Source: Maribacter sp.
Lineage (GTDB): Bacteria; Bacteroidota; Bacteroidia; Flavobacteriales; Flavobacteriaceae
Direction: 5' to 3'
Length of the DNA stretch: 64,000 nt
Assembly (NCBI GenBank): GCA_011050675.1
Contig: DRFI01000020.1
Location: 186,001-250,000, forward strand
The notes beneath the pieces are model-generated. The model was given only the letters and a program-made list of their open reading frames with translations. It was not told the DNA's origin and made no database searches. The translations under genes and the position numbers were made by a program. Every line of letters starts with the position of its first letter. The stretch's first letter is position 1. This document shows, one piece after another, positions 27,724 through 37,037 of the stretch.

Positions 27724-28440
27724 TTATTTAGCCTCGTTTAAAGACCAGTCATATGGGTAATAAGAAAGCTTTGCGTTTTCTGGCAATTTCTCTTTTCTAT
27801 ACGTATTGATAAAATCTAGAGTAGTTCCCTTTTGCTCAAAATCACCTTTATACCATTCAAATAATTGTGAGATTTTGACTTTATTCTCGTTTACCTTTAT
27901 AAAGTTAGCATTGTTCAATGCTAAAATTGTTTGCTTTTGCAATTGACTATCTAGTGTATTTGGTCTGTACCCCTTATTTATTATTGGTGGGCACCCTAAA
28001 CCCGCACATACCAATACAAAGTGAAATCTTGCTTCAGACGAGAATTTTGCTCTCAATAAATCATTTTCTATTTCGTTCAATGTTACGGACTTACCTCCTA
28101 TTTTATGCTTTGTTTTATCAAAAAAACCAACAACATCCAAAGGGGATTTCAATGGGTAATTCTTAACGATACCATCAATTACAAGTAGGTTATACGCATT
28201 GATCCAAAAAGCTTGGTATGTAGTAGCATCAGATTCTGATACCGAAATACCTTTTGCAGATTCTAAAATAGTATTCAACGCTTCTGGATTACCTTTTATA
28301 TCAGCATACTTTACTTTACCATTAACCACATTAGTTTTAAAAAAACTATCGGCACTATTAAAAAAATCGTTTAGATCTTGTGCAGATAAATTGGTTACCG
28401 TCAGAAATAAAAACAAAGTCTGTATAAAAATTCTTTTCAT
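27724..28440 (-). CDS. DUF547 domain protein, exported
   Basis: The 238-residue protein has a signal peptide (ends near NLSAQD) and a DUF547 domain identified by YQAFWINAYNLLVIDGIV, SLxDV-like SPLDVVGFFDKTKHKIGG, LNEIENDLLR, and the FHFVLVCAGLGCPPI segment with a Cys pair. The biochemical role of DUF547 is not established. It shares an intergenic region with the divergent FAD oxidoreductase gene, and such proteins often neighbour redox or arsenic-related genes in marine Bacteroidota as I recall. First gene of the leftward pair with a barrel protein. Confidence 0.85.
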   Translation of the reverse strand: MKRIFIQTLFLFLTVTNLSAQDLNDFFNSADSFFKTNVVNGKVKYADIKGNPEALNTILESAKGISVSESDATTYQAFWINAYNLLVIDGIVKNYPLKSPLDVVGFFDKTKHKIGGKSVTLNEIENDLLRAKFSSEARFHFVLVCAGLGCPPIINKGYRPNTLDSQLQKQTILALNNANFIKVNENKVKISQLFEWYKGDFEQKGTTLDFINTYRKEKLPENAKLSYYPYDWSLNEAK

Positions 28441-28580
28441 AGTATTTGAAATTTAATATCGCTTTTGAGTTTGTTTAGGTCGGTGTTATTGTGAAAACCA
28501 TACAGTCGAAAACAAAAATTAATAATATTCTTCAAAATTTTTCAATCAACTATCGCTTGGTTTTCTGCGTGTTACGAAAT

Positions 28581-28601
28581 CGTTTTAAGTCGATTAAAAC
28601 G
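28581..28601. promoter_or_regulatory. Palindromic operator candidate in divergent promoter region
   Basis: CGTTTTAA - 5 bases - TTAAAACG is a perfect 8-bp inverted repeat. It lies between the divergent DUF547 (start 28440) and FAD oxidoreductase (start near 28709) genes, where a shared regulator could bind. No regulator gene is adjacent. The rest of 28441-28708 shows no coding sequence. Confidence 0.45.
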
Positions 28602-28708
28602 CAAACTACGCTTAAAAGTATCACAGAGTTATAACAAGTTTATAATCTTTCTAAATAAAAATATAGCTGTTAAGTTATTACCTTTAATACCGACACACCC
28701 ATCAACAA

Positions 28709-30064
28709 ATGTATTTTATGGATCATATTGTAATTATTGGCAATGGTATTTCTGGCGTCACTTTAGCGAGACATATTCGAAAACTATCAGACAAAAAAAT
28801 AACTATTATTTCTGCTGAAAGCGACTATTTTTTCTCACGTACCGCATTAATGTATGTATACATGGGCCACATGAAGTTTGAACACACACAACCTTATGAG
28901 AATTGGTTCTGGAAAAAAAACAGGATAGATTTAGTTAATGGTTTTGTAGAAAAAGTAGAAACCGACACTAAGAAGCTTGTTTTAAAAGACGGCACTACTA
29001 TACCATATGATAAACTAGTTATTGCTACAGGCTCTAAACCAAATAAATTTGGCTGGCCAGGGCAAGACTTAAAAGGTGTACAAGGTCTATATTCTAAGCA
29101 AGATTTAGAATTATTACAGGAAAATGCACCTAACAATAAAATTTGTAACCGCGCTGTGATCGTAGGTGGCGGACTTATAGGTATTGAAATGGCAGAAATG
29201 TTGCGTTCTCGAGAAATACCGGTAACCTTTCTTGTTCGCGAAAATAGTTTTTGGAACGGGGTTCTACCTGCTGGAGAATCTGCCATGATCAATGAACATA
29301 TTCTAGACCATCACATTGACCTACAGTTAGAAACCAACTTAGAAAAAATTATAGCTGACGAAAACGGGCGAGCAAAAGCTGTTGTGACCGATAAAGGCGA
29401 AACTATTGAATGTAATGTGGTTGGTTTAACCGCCGGCGTTACCCCTAACATAGATTTTCTTAAAGATTCTGGTATTGAATTAGGCAGAGGGGTCAAGGTA
29501 AATAGGTTTTTAGAGACCAACGTAAAAGATATATTTGCCATTGGCGATTGTGCAGAACAACACGAAGGCATTGGTAGTAGAAGACCAATTGAAGCAGTTT
29601 GGTATACAGGTAGAATGATGGGAGAAGCCCTTGCGCAAACGTTATGCGACAAGCCTAGAGAATATACACCAGGGCACTGGTTCAACTCCGCTAAATTTTT
29701 AGATATTGAATACCAAACCTACGGATGGGTATTTAGCGAACGTAGCAAAAAAGATAATGAACAACATTTTCATTGGCGACACCCTTCTGAAAAAATATGT
29801 ATTACAGTAGCATTCGATAAAGACAGCCATCAATTTTTAGGGTTAAATACTTTTGGCATACGAATGCGACATGAAATTTTTGACCAATGGTTGACAGAGA
29901 ATAGAGATATAGATCACGTAATGACCTATTTAAGGGATGCTAATTTTGACCCTGAGTTCTTTAAACTCTACGAAGAAGAAATTGTAGCCAAATACAATGC
30001 TGATTTTAATAAAAATATCAGTCCGAAGAAAAAAAGCTGGAAACGTATTTTCAGTATCGCCTAA
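28709..30064 (+). CDS. NAD(P)/FAD-dependent pyridine nucleotide-disulfide-type oxidoreductase
   Basis: The 451-residue flavoprotein has an N-terminal FAD-binding GNGISG motif (about 10-15), the ATGSKPNKFGWPG segment, a second dinucleotide fold GGGLIGIEMAEML (about 155) for NAD(P)H, and the FAD-contacting IFAIGDCAE (about 278). It lacks a CxxxxC redox disulfide, so it resembles rubredoxin/ferredoxin reductases and the NirB N-terminus. An ATG at 28718 is an alternative start (MDHIVIIG). It is followed after 29 bases by a membrane 4Fe-4S protein that could accept or supply its electrons. Confidence 0.87.
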   Translation: MYFMDHIVIIGNGISGVTLARHIRKLSDKKITIISAESDYFFSRTALMYVYMGHMKFEHTQPYENWFWKKNRIDLVNGFVEKVETDTKKLVLKDGTTIPYDKLVIATGSKPNKFGWPGQDLKGVQGLYSKQDLELLQENAPNNKICNRAVIVGGGLIGIEMAEMLRSREIPVTFLVRENSFWNGVLPAGESAMINEHILDHHIDLQLETNLEKIIADENGRAKAVVTDKGETIECNVVGLTAGVTPNIDFLKDSGIELGRGVKVNRFLETNVKDIFAIGDCAEQHEGIGSRRPIEAVWYTGRMMGEALAQTLCDKPREYTPGHWFNSAKFLDIEYQTYGWVFSERSKKDNEQHFHWRHPSEKICITVAFDKDSHQFLGLNTFGIRMRHEIFDQWLTENRDIDHVMTYLRDANFDPEFFKLYEEEIVAKYNADFNKNISPKKKSWKRIFSIA

Positions 30065-30093
30065 CTAAATAACAAACACAAACAACACCTACT

Positions 30094-31677
30094 ATGGGTA
30101 ATTTTGACAGAAGTATGTCACTTGCGGGAGAGCCGCCAAAAGCATTAAATACCGGTCAGAAATTGGCTGTTTTAACAGGAATGACCGGTATGGGTATTCT
30201 CATATTACAATTGTTCAATTTAAACTTGGGCAATACCGCATTATGGCTTTCGGTTGCTATTCTTGCCATATTCACAGGTATTATATGGTTTTCTCAAGCT
30301 GCATATGCCCATAAACAAAAAGGGATTAAGAATGATGGTATTTGGTTTAAGTCAATGTCCAGTCGTGGTGTACTAGCTTGGATGGCAGGTATTGCGTTAA
30401 CAGGGTTTTACATTGTACTTTATTTCTACCCTCATTATTTAGGCTTGGTAAAAGACGGTGACAATACCGGCTTAATTGCATTGTTCGATCCATTAAGTAA
30501 AGGTTTGAGCGGTAACCCTGCCAGCCAATGGTTTGTTTACGGTACCATGTACACCGTTGCTATTTTAGCTTTTGGAGTTAAATTCATATGGAAATATCGT
30601 CATAATAAATATGAGCAATTGAGAACGGTAAGTGTTATGTTTTTTCAAACTGCCTTTGCCTTCTTTATTCCAGAAATTATGGCAAGGTTAAATGGAGACT
30701 TACCGTACTATGATCTTAAGAATATGTGGCCTTTAAACTATTATAACTTTGAACGTTATCGTATTAATGGCTTTATAGATTCTGGTAGTGTAGGTATGAC
30801 GATGCTGTTCTTCGGTATTATATCCATCTTTGTGATATCACCATTTTTAACGTACAAATACGGTAAACGTTGGTATTGTTCTTGGGTATGTGGTTGTGGC
30901 GGATTGGCTGAAACTGCAGGAGATTCTTTTCGCCAGTTAAGCGATAAATCTAAATTTGCCTGGAAAGTAGAACGTTGGGTAGTACATAGTGTTGTAGTAT
31001 TTGTAACCTTAATGACTACTGCTGTAATTTATTCTTATTTGGGTAATGATACCAGCAAATACTGGCTTACAAAAACCGTATTTATTTCTGGAGTAGCTTT
31101 TATACTAACAGCGGTTTTCGCTTGGGTAATGATTTACAAAAGAGAAGAACTAGCAAAAGATGCCAAATATGGTGCTATCGGCTACTTCACCATTATCGTT
31201 GTATTAATAGGAATGCACTTTTTTAGTGACTCAGGAAACATATTCATTTTTAAAGCAGAGACTTTACGTTCTACATACAGCTTTTTAATAGGTAGTATTT
31301 TCTCTGGTGTTATTGGAACCGGATTTTACCCGATTTTAGGTAATAGGGTATGGTGTAGGTTTGGATGTCCAATGGCTGCAGTTTTAGGTTTTCAGCAACG
31401 TATGTTCTCTAAATTTAGAATTACTACCAATGGTGGTCAATGTATTTCATGTGGTAACTGTTCTACATATTGCGAAATGGGCATCGATGTTCGCGCATAC
31501 GCTCAAAAAGGAGAAAATATTGTACGTTCTAGTTGTGTAGGCTGTGGTATTTGTTCTGCGGTTTGCCCAAGGGGCGTTTTAAAATTAGAAAACGGACCAG
31601 AAAAAGGACGTATCAATTCTAATGATGTCTTATTAGGTAATGATGTTGATTTAATGGACCTAGTAAATAACAAGTAG
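30094..31677 (+). CDS. Membrane-bound polyferredoxin-like 4Fe-4S protein (NapH/NosR/CcoG-like)
   Basis: The 527-residue protein has several membrane helices (about 27-70, 95-115, 150-170, 235-255, 300-345, 370-420) and four Cys clusters. These are WYCSWVCGCGG (about 263), WCRFGCPMA (about 423), and two classical CxxCxxCxxxC ferredoxin motifs, CISCGNCSTYC and CVGCGICSAVCP, in the C-terminal 80 residues. The architecture matches quinol- or flavin-linked electron-transfer proteins such as NapH, NosR and CcoG. In operon with the FAD oxidoreductase it probably forms a membrane redox chain. The final acceptor is unknown. Confidence 0.87.
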   Translation: MGNFDRSMSLAGEPPKALNTGQKLAVLTGMTGMGILILQLFNLNLGNTALWLSVAILAIFTGIIWFSQAAYAHKQKGIKNDGIWFKSMSSRGVLAWMAGIALTGFYIVLYFYPHYLGLVKDGDNTGLIALFDPLSKGLSGNPASQWFVYGTMYTVAILAFGVKFIWKYRHNKYEQLRTVSVMFFQTAFAFFIPEIMARLNGDLPYYDLKNMWPLNYYNFERYRINGFIDSGSVGMTMLFFGIISIFVISPFLTYKYGKRWYCSWVCGCGGLAETAGDSFRQLSDKSKFAWKVERWVVHSVVVFVTLMTTAVIYSYLGNDTSKYWLTKTVFISGVAFILTAVFAWVMIYKREELAKDAKYGAIGYFTIIVVLIGMHFFSDSGNIFIFKAETLRSTYSFLIGSIFSGVIGTGFYPILGNRVWCRFGCPMAAVLGFQQRMFSKFRITTNGGQCISCGNCSTYCEMGIDVRAYAQKGENIVRSSCVGCGICSAVCPRGVLKLENGPEKGRINSNDVLLGNDVDLMDLVNNK

Positions 31678-31760
31678 AATTTATTTATAAACGGTACTAT
31701 ATATTGAAGCAAAAGGATATTTTTTGTCATGTTTGCCTAAATTATATATCAGGAAAAAGT

Positions 31761-31794
31761 TCATGAAAGACTGGTTTTCGCTAATCTTTCATGA
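31761..31794. repeat. Inverted repeat upstream of GH78-like gene
   Basis: TCATGAAAGA and TCTTTCATGA form a perfect 10-bp inverted repeat around a 14-base loop, 36 bases ahead of the glycosidase start. No T-run follows on the plus strand, so an operator or mRNA leader structure is as likely as a terminator. Confidence 0.5.
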
Positions 31795-31829
31795 CCTTTA
31801 CAACCTATAAACACCAACTTATACTAATA

Positions 31830-34235
31830 ATGAATCGCTTATTTATTTTCATATTTATAGTTTCCCTGCATGTTCAATCACAGAAAGAAGTCAATTATCC
31901 TGAGGTTGTTTATGGTAAAGAAAACATAAGCGCCGCTTGGGTAAGCCACCCAGACATTAAAGGCGGTGAAGATGTTGCTGTTTTATTTCGTAATACATTT
32001 AATATTGATGATTTAAGAGAAGATTTCATCATTAATATTTCTGCTGACAACCATTACTTTTTATATGTAAACGGTCAATTTATTACTCACGGACCGCAGT
32101 TGAGCGATATTCAGCACTACAAATACGAAACCTTAAACTTGAAAGACTACCTTATAAAAGGCAAAAACATTATTGCCGTTAAGGTGATTAATTTTGGCAA
32201 AAGAAGGTTTTTAGGTATGCAGTCCATTTTTACCAGTTTAATGGTAAACGGTATTTCTTATAATGCTCAATATATCAACACCACTGGTTTTAACGACACT
32301 TGGGTAAGTAAAATAGATGAGTCGTATATAGCGAATGAAGTGGTATGGCGTGGAAATAAAGAAAAGGCTATTGTTGGTGGATTTTACGCCAACAACCCTA
32401 CCGATATTGTGGACATGAACAAATACCCTACCCATTGGGAAACATTAGATTTTAATGATTCTGATTGGAAAAAAGTTGAGTTTTTTGAGAATGCCAGTAG
32501 TATGGGCGGGTCGATTGCCTATTTGCTTGAGCCTCGTAATCTGCCTTTACTTTCTTGGGACGAGGAAAGAATTGCAAATATCGTTCGATCATCGAAACCT
32601 ATTGCTACCGAGTTTCCGATATTGGGCGAGTTAAAAATTGCTCCTAACACCAAAACTACTTTTCTATTAGATCAACAATATGTCACTAACGGATTCCCAG
32701 AATTGGTCTTCCGAAAAGGAAAATCGGCTAAAATTATCATCAAATATGCTGAGAATCTTTTTGGGCCCAATAACGAAAAAGGTAACCGTAACGATTTAGA
32801 AAACAAACAGCTTTTAGGCTACTACGATGAAATCATATCTAACGGAGAAGATGCGCAGAAATTTATACCGAACTGGATGCGTACTTTCAGGTTCATCGAA
32901 TTTGAAATTGAGACGAAAGACCAAGAACTTGTTCTAGAGAAATTTGTAAACCATAGATCAAGAACCACAATCCCTTCCATTGCAGAATTCACATCAGATG
33001 ATGAAACGTACAATGAGATTTTTGATATCTGTAAACGCACAATCGATATATGCACACAAGATTACTTTTTAAGTGATGCCTATTACGAAACCATGCAGTA
33101 TGTTGGTGACACCAAAATACAGGGGTTAATTTGGCAAGCTATGAGCGGTAATGCCGAGCATACTAAAAATGCCATTAGACAATTTGATCATTCTAGAGAT
33201 TCTGAAGGGAACATCTTAGGTGCATATCCGCTTCGTTCTACATTTATTTACCCTACCTATTCTTTGGTTTGGGTAGACATGATTGCCGACTATTACAAAA
33301 CGTCTGGCGACAAAGAATTTATTCACACCTATAAAGACGGAATCGTAAATACGATGGCTGGTTTTGAAAAAAACATGAACGAGCTAAATTTGGTCAATAA
33401 AACTTCTTACCGCTATTTTGTAGATTGGTATACAGGTCCAAATAATGGCAGTGGTACGGCAACAAAAAATGACGGACTAAACTCTGCAGTAGTAAGTTTA
33501 CATTATGTTCATGCTTTACAAAATGCATCTCGCCTGTTTCAAGAAATTGGAGATGAACAAACTTCGGTAACATTTAAAAATCGTGCCGAGGAAATCAAAA
33601 AATCGGTTTATAACCTGTGTTACGATACCGAAAGAAATCTTTTTGCCGAAAGACCAGACAAGACCATTTATGATCAGCACACCAATATCATGGCGATATT
33701 GACAGATGCTATCCCCGAGAATGAGCAAAGAGCACTTTTAGATAAAATCTTAAATGAAGAAGATTTGCTACAAGCTACCTATTACTACCGCTTTTACCTT
33801 TTTGAGGCAATTAAAAAGGTAGGTGCGCCAGAATTATTCGATGACGCCCAAAAACCTTGGGAGAAAATGATTGATGATAATATGACGACTACTTTAGAAC
33901 GTTTTGAAAGTGTAGAAAAACCAACACGATCAGAGGTTCACCCATGGAGTGCATCACCTGCATATTTCTATTTTAATTACTTAGCAGGCATCCAATCGGT
34001 AAAAAATGACTTTGAAGAGGTGCGTATTGCTCCTGTATTCGGTAAATTAAATGATATGGAAGGCTTATTACCTACACCGAAGGGGAATATAACATTTAAG
34101 CTGAAAAGGACTAAGAATAAACTATCCGCAGAAATAACGACTCCCGATGCAATGACAGGTACGTTAGTATGGCAGGGAACTGAAATTGCGCTTAGCAAAG
34201 GAAATAAAACATATAAACTTAAGGGTACAAAATAG
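31830..34235 (+). CDS. GH78-like alpha-L-rhamnosidase-family protein, secreted
   Basis: I chose ATG 31830, 13 codons inside the longest frame, because it yields a signal peptide (MNRLFIFIFIVSLHVQSQ). The 801-residue protein has an N-terminal beta-sandwich (NISADNHYFLYVNGQFI), a concanavalin-like region, an (alpha/alpha)6 barrel (about 390-720) and a C-terminal beta domain. HPWSASPAYFYFNYLAGI is the typical GH78 C-terminal barrel edge. The usual DCPxRDE acid motif of GH78 reads SDAYYETMQYVGDT here, so activity on rhamnose is uncertain. No polysaccharide utilisation genes flank it. Confidence 0.75.
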   Translation: MNRLFIFIFIVSLHVQSQKEVNYPEVVYGKENISAAWVSHPDIKGGEDVAVLFRNTFNIDDLREDFIINISADNHYFLYVNGQFITHGPQLSDIQHYKYETLNLKDYLIKGKNIIAVKVINFGKRRFLGMQSIFTSLMVNGISYNAQYINTTGFNDTWVSKIDESYIANEVVWRGNKEKAIVGGFYANNPTDIVDMNKYPTHWETLDFNDSDWKKVEFFENASSMGGSIAYLLEPRNLPLLSWDEERIANIVRSSKPIATEFPILGELKIAPNTKTTFLLDQQYVTNGFPELVFRKGKSAKIIIKYAENLFGPNNEKGNRNDLENKQLLGYYDEIISNGEDAQKFIPNWMRTFRFIEFEIETKDQELVLEKFVNHRSRTTIPSIAEFTSDDETYNEIFDICKRTIDICTQDYFLSDAYYETMQYVGDTKIQGLIWQAMSGNAEHTKNAIRQFDHSRDSEGNILGAYPLRSTFIYPTYSLVWVDMIADYYKTSGDKEFIHTYKDGIVNTMAGFEKNMNELNLVNKTSYRYFVDWYTGPNNGSGTATKNDGLNSAVVSLHYVHALQNASRLFQEIGDEQTSVTFKNRAEEIKKSVYNLCYDTERNLFAERPDKTIYDQHTNIMAILTDAIPENEQRALLDKILNEEDLLQATYYYRFYLFEAIKKVGAPELFDDAQKPWEKMIDDNMTTTLERFESVEKPTRSEVHPWSASPAYFYFNYLAGIQSVKNDFEEVRIAPVFGKLNDMEGLLPTPKGNITFKLKRTKNKLSAEITTPDAMTGTLVWQGTEIALSKGNKTYKLKGTK

Positions 34236-34292
34236 CAAAATGACTTTTGGTGTTTTAACGATGATGAAGATCTTAACCTGAAATAATTTAAA

Positions 34293-34784
34293 ATGAAACT
34301 ATTAAAACCAGTATACCTCGTACTTATTTGTTTTGGATTGTTAGCTTTTATAAATCCTGAAGACAAACGTTACGAACGCACCTTTTATGATGACGGCACT
34401 TTAGAAAGCGAAGGGTGGATGCGTTATAATACAAAAACAGATTATTGGACTTTTTATCATAAAAACGGTCATAAGTCTGAACAGGGTTTTTTCGCTTATG
34501 GTAAAAGAGAAAAATATTGGTTCTTTTTCGATGAAAACCGCATAAGAACAAAAGAAGGTAGATTCGCTGAACATGAAGAAATAGGCTGGTGGTTGTTCTA
34601 CGACAAAAAAGGACGCATTAACCATAAATGTCAATTAACAAAAGGCGTTAAAGATGGTTACTGTCTAAAATACGAAGATGCTAAATTGATATCTGCCGAG
34701 AAATATAGCAAAGGTGAAAAAATAAAAGAGTGGAAATCTTTTAGTGCTTTTACCCATGAAAATAGTTTATCTGATTTAAAATAA
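34293..34784 (+). CDS. MORN/YwqK-like repeat protein, membrane anchored or exported
   Basis: The 163-residue protein has an N-terminal hydrophobic segment (about 5-21) and then tandem MORN_2-like repeats such as FYDDGTLESEGWMRYN, FYHKNGHKSEQGFFAYG, FFDENRIRTKEGRFAE and FYDKKGRIN, each about 22 residues. MORN-like repeats form extended beta sheets; in Bacteroidota they are often annotated as YwqK-family antitoxins without experimental support. The stop overlaps the next gene's start by one base, so it is coupled to the GT2 glycosyltransferase. Function unknown. Confidence 0.75.
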   Translation: MKLLKPVYLVLICFGLLAFINPEDKRYERTFYDDGTLESEGWMRYNTKTDYWTFYHKNGHKSEQGFFAYGKREKYWFFFDENRIRTKEGRFAEHEEIGWWLFYDKKGRINHKCQLTKGVKDGYCLKYEDAKLISAEKYSKGEKIKEWKSFSAFTHENSLSDLK

Positions 34785-35473
34785 TGACAGACATTAAAGT
34801 AATTATACCAGCTTTTAACGAAGCAGATTCCATTGCCCATGTCATCAACGAAATACCAAAAACGGTATCTGAGGTTATCGTGGTGAATAATAATTCTACA
34901 GACGATACTGTAAAAAATGCAGAAATAGCAGGTGCCACTGTGCTTACCGAAACTAGAAAAGGATATGGATACGCCTGCCTTAAAGGGCTAGAATACGTTG
35001 CTGGGAAATCTAAACAACCAGATATTATCGTATTTATTGATGGGGACTATTCCGATTATCCAGAGGAACTGGACAAGGTAGTTGCTCCAATTTTAGAAAA
35101 TGATATCGATTTTGTGGTAGGCGCTAGAACTAAAAGCTTGCGAGAAGAAGGTTCTATGACCCCACAACAGATATTTGGCAACTGGTTGGCAACATTTTTA
35201 ATGAGTTTATTTTTTGGCGCAAAATTTACGGATTTAGGTCCTTTTAGGGCAATTAAGTACGAAAAGCTCAAAGAATTGAACATGGAAGACAAAACTTATG
35301 GATGGACGGTTGAAATGCAACTGAAAGTTCTTAAGAAAAAAATGACATATACCGAAGTACCAGTACGTTACAAACGAAGAATTGGCATATCAAAAGTGTC
35401 AGGAACCGTAAAAGGTAGTATATTTGCGGGCATAAAAATTTTGGGGTGGATCTTCAAATACAGTATAAAATAA
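34784..35473 (+). CDS. GT2 glycosyltransferase, DPM1-like
   Basis: The 229-residue protein has the GT-A opening KVIIPAFNEADSIAHVI, VVNNNSTDDT, ARKGYGYACLKGLE-like sequence and the metal-binding DGDYSDYPEEL (about 86), and it ends in KVSGTVKGSIFAGIKILGWI. This resembles polyprenyl-phosphate mannose/glucose synthases, although the C-terminal helices are short or absent. It is sandwiched between a MORN-like protein gene (1-base overlap) and a cellulose-synthase-like gene (1-base gap), suggesting one glycan assembly unit. Donor sugar unknown. Confidence 0.85.
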   Translation: MTDIKVIIPAFNEADSIAHVINEIPKTVSEVIVVNNNSTDDTVKNAEIAGATVLTETRKGYGYACLKGLEYVAGKSKQPDIIVFIDGDYSDYPEELDKVVAPILENDIDFVVGARTKSLREEGSMTPQQIFGNWLATFLMSLFFGAKFTDLGPFRAIKYEKLKELNMEDKTYGWTVEMQLKVLKKKMTYTEVPVRYKRRIGISKVSGTVKGSIFAGIKILGWIFKYSIK

Positions 35474-35474
35474 T

Positions 35475-36959
35475 ATGGCATTAGCTCTTGCGTATCTTAT
35501 CATCGTAATTTATAGTATTTCTTTACTATTGATTTTCTTTTATAGCTTGGCGCAGCTGAATCTTTTGATCAATTATTTATCGCAAAAAAGGGAGAACACT
35601 ACAGCACCTAAATTTAATTTACTAGACCCAAAAGAGATTCCATTCGTAACTATTCAGCTTCCTGTTTTTAACGAGGAGTATGTGATGGATAGATTATTGG
35701 AGAATATTGCTAAAATAGAATATCCAAAAAGCAAGCTAGAAATTCAGGTATTAGACGATTCTACAGATGAAACTGTAATTACTACCGCTGCCAATGTTGC
35801 AAAACTACAAGAGACCGGTTTAGATATTCAACATATTACAAGAACAGATAGATCTGGTTTTAAAGCAGGAGCCTTAAAAGAAGGCCTTAAAGTAGCAAAG
35901 GGTGAATTCATCGCTATTTTTGATGCCGATTTTCTACCAGCATCAGATTGGTTGAAAAAAACAGTCATCTATTTTAAAGATAAAGAAATAGGTGTTGTAC
36001 AAACCCGTTGGGGACACTTGAACAGAGATTACTCTACATTAACAAAAATACAGGCATTTGCCTTAGATGCGCATTTTACTTTAGAACAAGTTGGGCGTAA
36101 TAGCAAAGGACATTTCATCAACTTTAACGGTACTGCAGGTATTTGGCGTAAAGAATGTATTATAGATGCTGGCAACTGGGAAGGCGATACGCTTACAGAA
36201 GATCTTGACCTTAGCTACCGTGCACAATTAAAAGACTGGAAATTCAAGTATTTAGAAGATGTTGAAACTCCTGCAGAACTTCCTGTTGTTATTAGTGCCG
36301 CGCGTTCTCAACAATTTCGTTGGAACAAAGGTGGCGCAGAAAACTTTAGAAAAACAGTTTGGAGCGTTGTTAAAGCTAAAAACATACCTTTTAAAACAAA
36401 GTTTCATGGCGTAATGCATTTACTGAACAGTTCTATGTTCTTGTGTGTTTTCTTAGTAGCATTGTTAAGTATACCATCGCTTTATATCAAGAACACTTAC
36501 GGTCATTTAGACTGGGTATTTTCACTATTAAGCTTGTTTACCGTAAGTACCATTATTTTGTTTGTTTGCTATTGGTTTACCTATAAGAGTATTCAAGGTA
36601 GTGGGTTTAATAACTTTGTAGACTACATAAGAATATTCTTTACGTTCTTCTCTGTAGCCTTAGGCTTTTCTTTACACAATACCATTGCCGTAATTGAAGG
36701 TCATATGGGTAAAAGAAGTGAATTTGTACGTACGCCTAAATTCAACATCAGCACCATTAAACAAAGCTGGAAAGGCAATAAGTATTTAGCTAAAAAATTA
36801 TCGCCTAACATGATTTTAGAATTTGCCCTAATGATTTATTTTATTTTCGGTATGTACAGCGCAATACCATTAAATGATTTCGGGTTGTTTCCGTTTCACT
36901 TTATGCTGTTCTTAGGCTTTGGGTTTGTATTTTTTAAATCATTGACCTCAAGAGCTTAA
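35475..36959 (+). CDS. Processive GT2 glycosyltransferase, cellulose-synthase/CslA-like
   Basis: The 494-residue membrane protein has one N-terminal helix, a cytoplasmic GT2 domain (about 55-300) and four or five C-terminal helices (about 315-490). Processive-family residues are all visible: VLDDSTDET, IAIFDADFLP, TEDLDLSYRAQ and QQFRWNKGG (the QxxRW motif). Such enzymes make beta-linked chains such as cellulose or mannan, or act as ceramide glucosyltransferases. There is no PilZ domain or BcsB partner, so cellulose itself is unlikely. A strong terminator follows. Confidence 0.87.
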   Translation: MALALAYLIIVIYSISLLLIFFYSLAQLNLLINYLSQKRENTTAPKFNLLDPKEIPFVTIQLPVFNEEYVMDRLLENIAKIEYPKSKLEIQVLDDSTDETVITTAANVAKLQETGLDIQHITRTDRSGFKAGALKEGLKVAKGEFIAIFDADFLPASDWLKKTVIYFKDKEIGVVQTRWGHLNRDYSTLTKIQAFALDAHFTLEQVGRNSKGHFINFNGTAGIWRKECIIDAGNWEGDTLTEDLDLSYRAQLKDWKFKYLEDVETPAELPVVISAARSQQFRWNKGGAENFRKTVWSVVKAKNIPFKTKFHGVMHLLNSSMFLCVFLVALLSIPSLYIKNTYGHLDWVFSLLSLFTVSTIILFVCYWFTYKSIQGSGFNNFVDYIRIFFTFFSVALGFSLHNTIAVIEGHMGKRSEFVRTPKFNISTIKQSWKGNKYLAKKLSPNMILEFALMIYFIFGMYSAIPLNDFGLFPFHFMLFLGFGFVFFKSLTSRA

Positions 36960-36979
36960 AACCAAGCTTAACGATATTT

Positions 36980-37012
36980 AAAAAAAGGATAGCCAATAGC
37001 TATCCTTTTTTT
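36980..37012 (+). terminator. Rho-independent terminator
   Basis: A run of A, the 7-bp perfect stem GGATAGC/GCTATCC with a 5-base loop, and a T7 run lie 20 bases after the GT2 stop. It closes the MORN-GT2-GT2 unit. Confidence 0.92.
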
Positions 37013-37037
37013 ATTTCAATTATTCTAATTTGTTTAA

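Noticed and set aside
35475-36959. Bacterial cellulose synthase (BcsA)
   Set aside because: The QxxRW enzyme core is present, but PilZ and BcsB/Z/C partners are missing.
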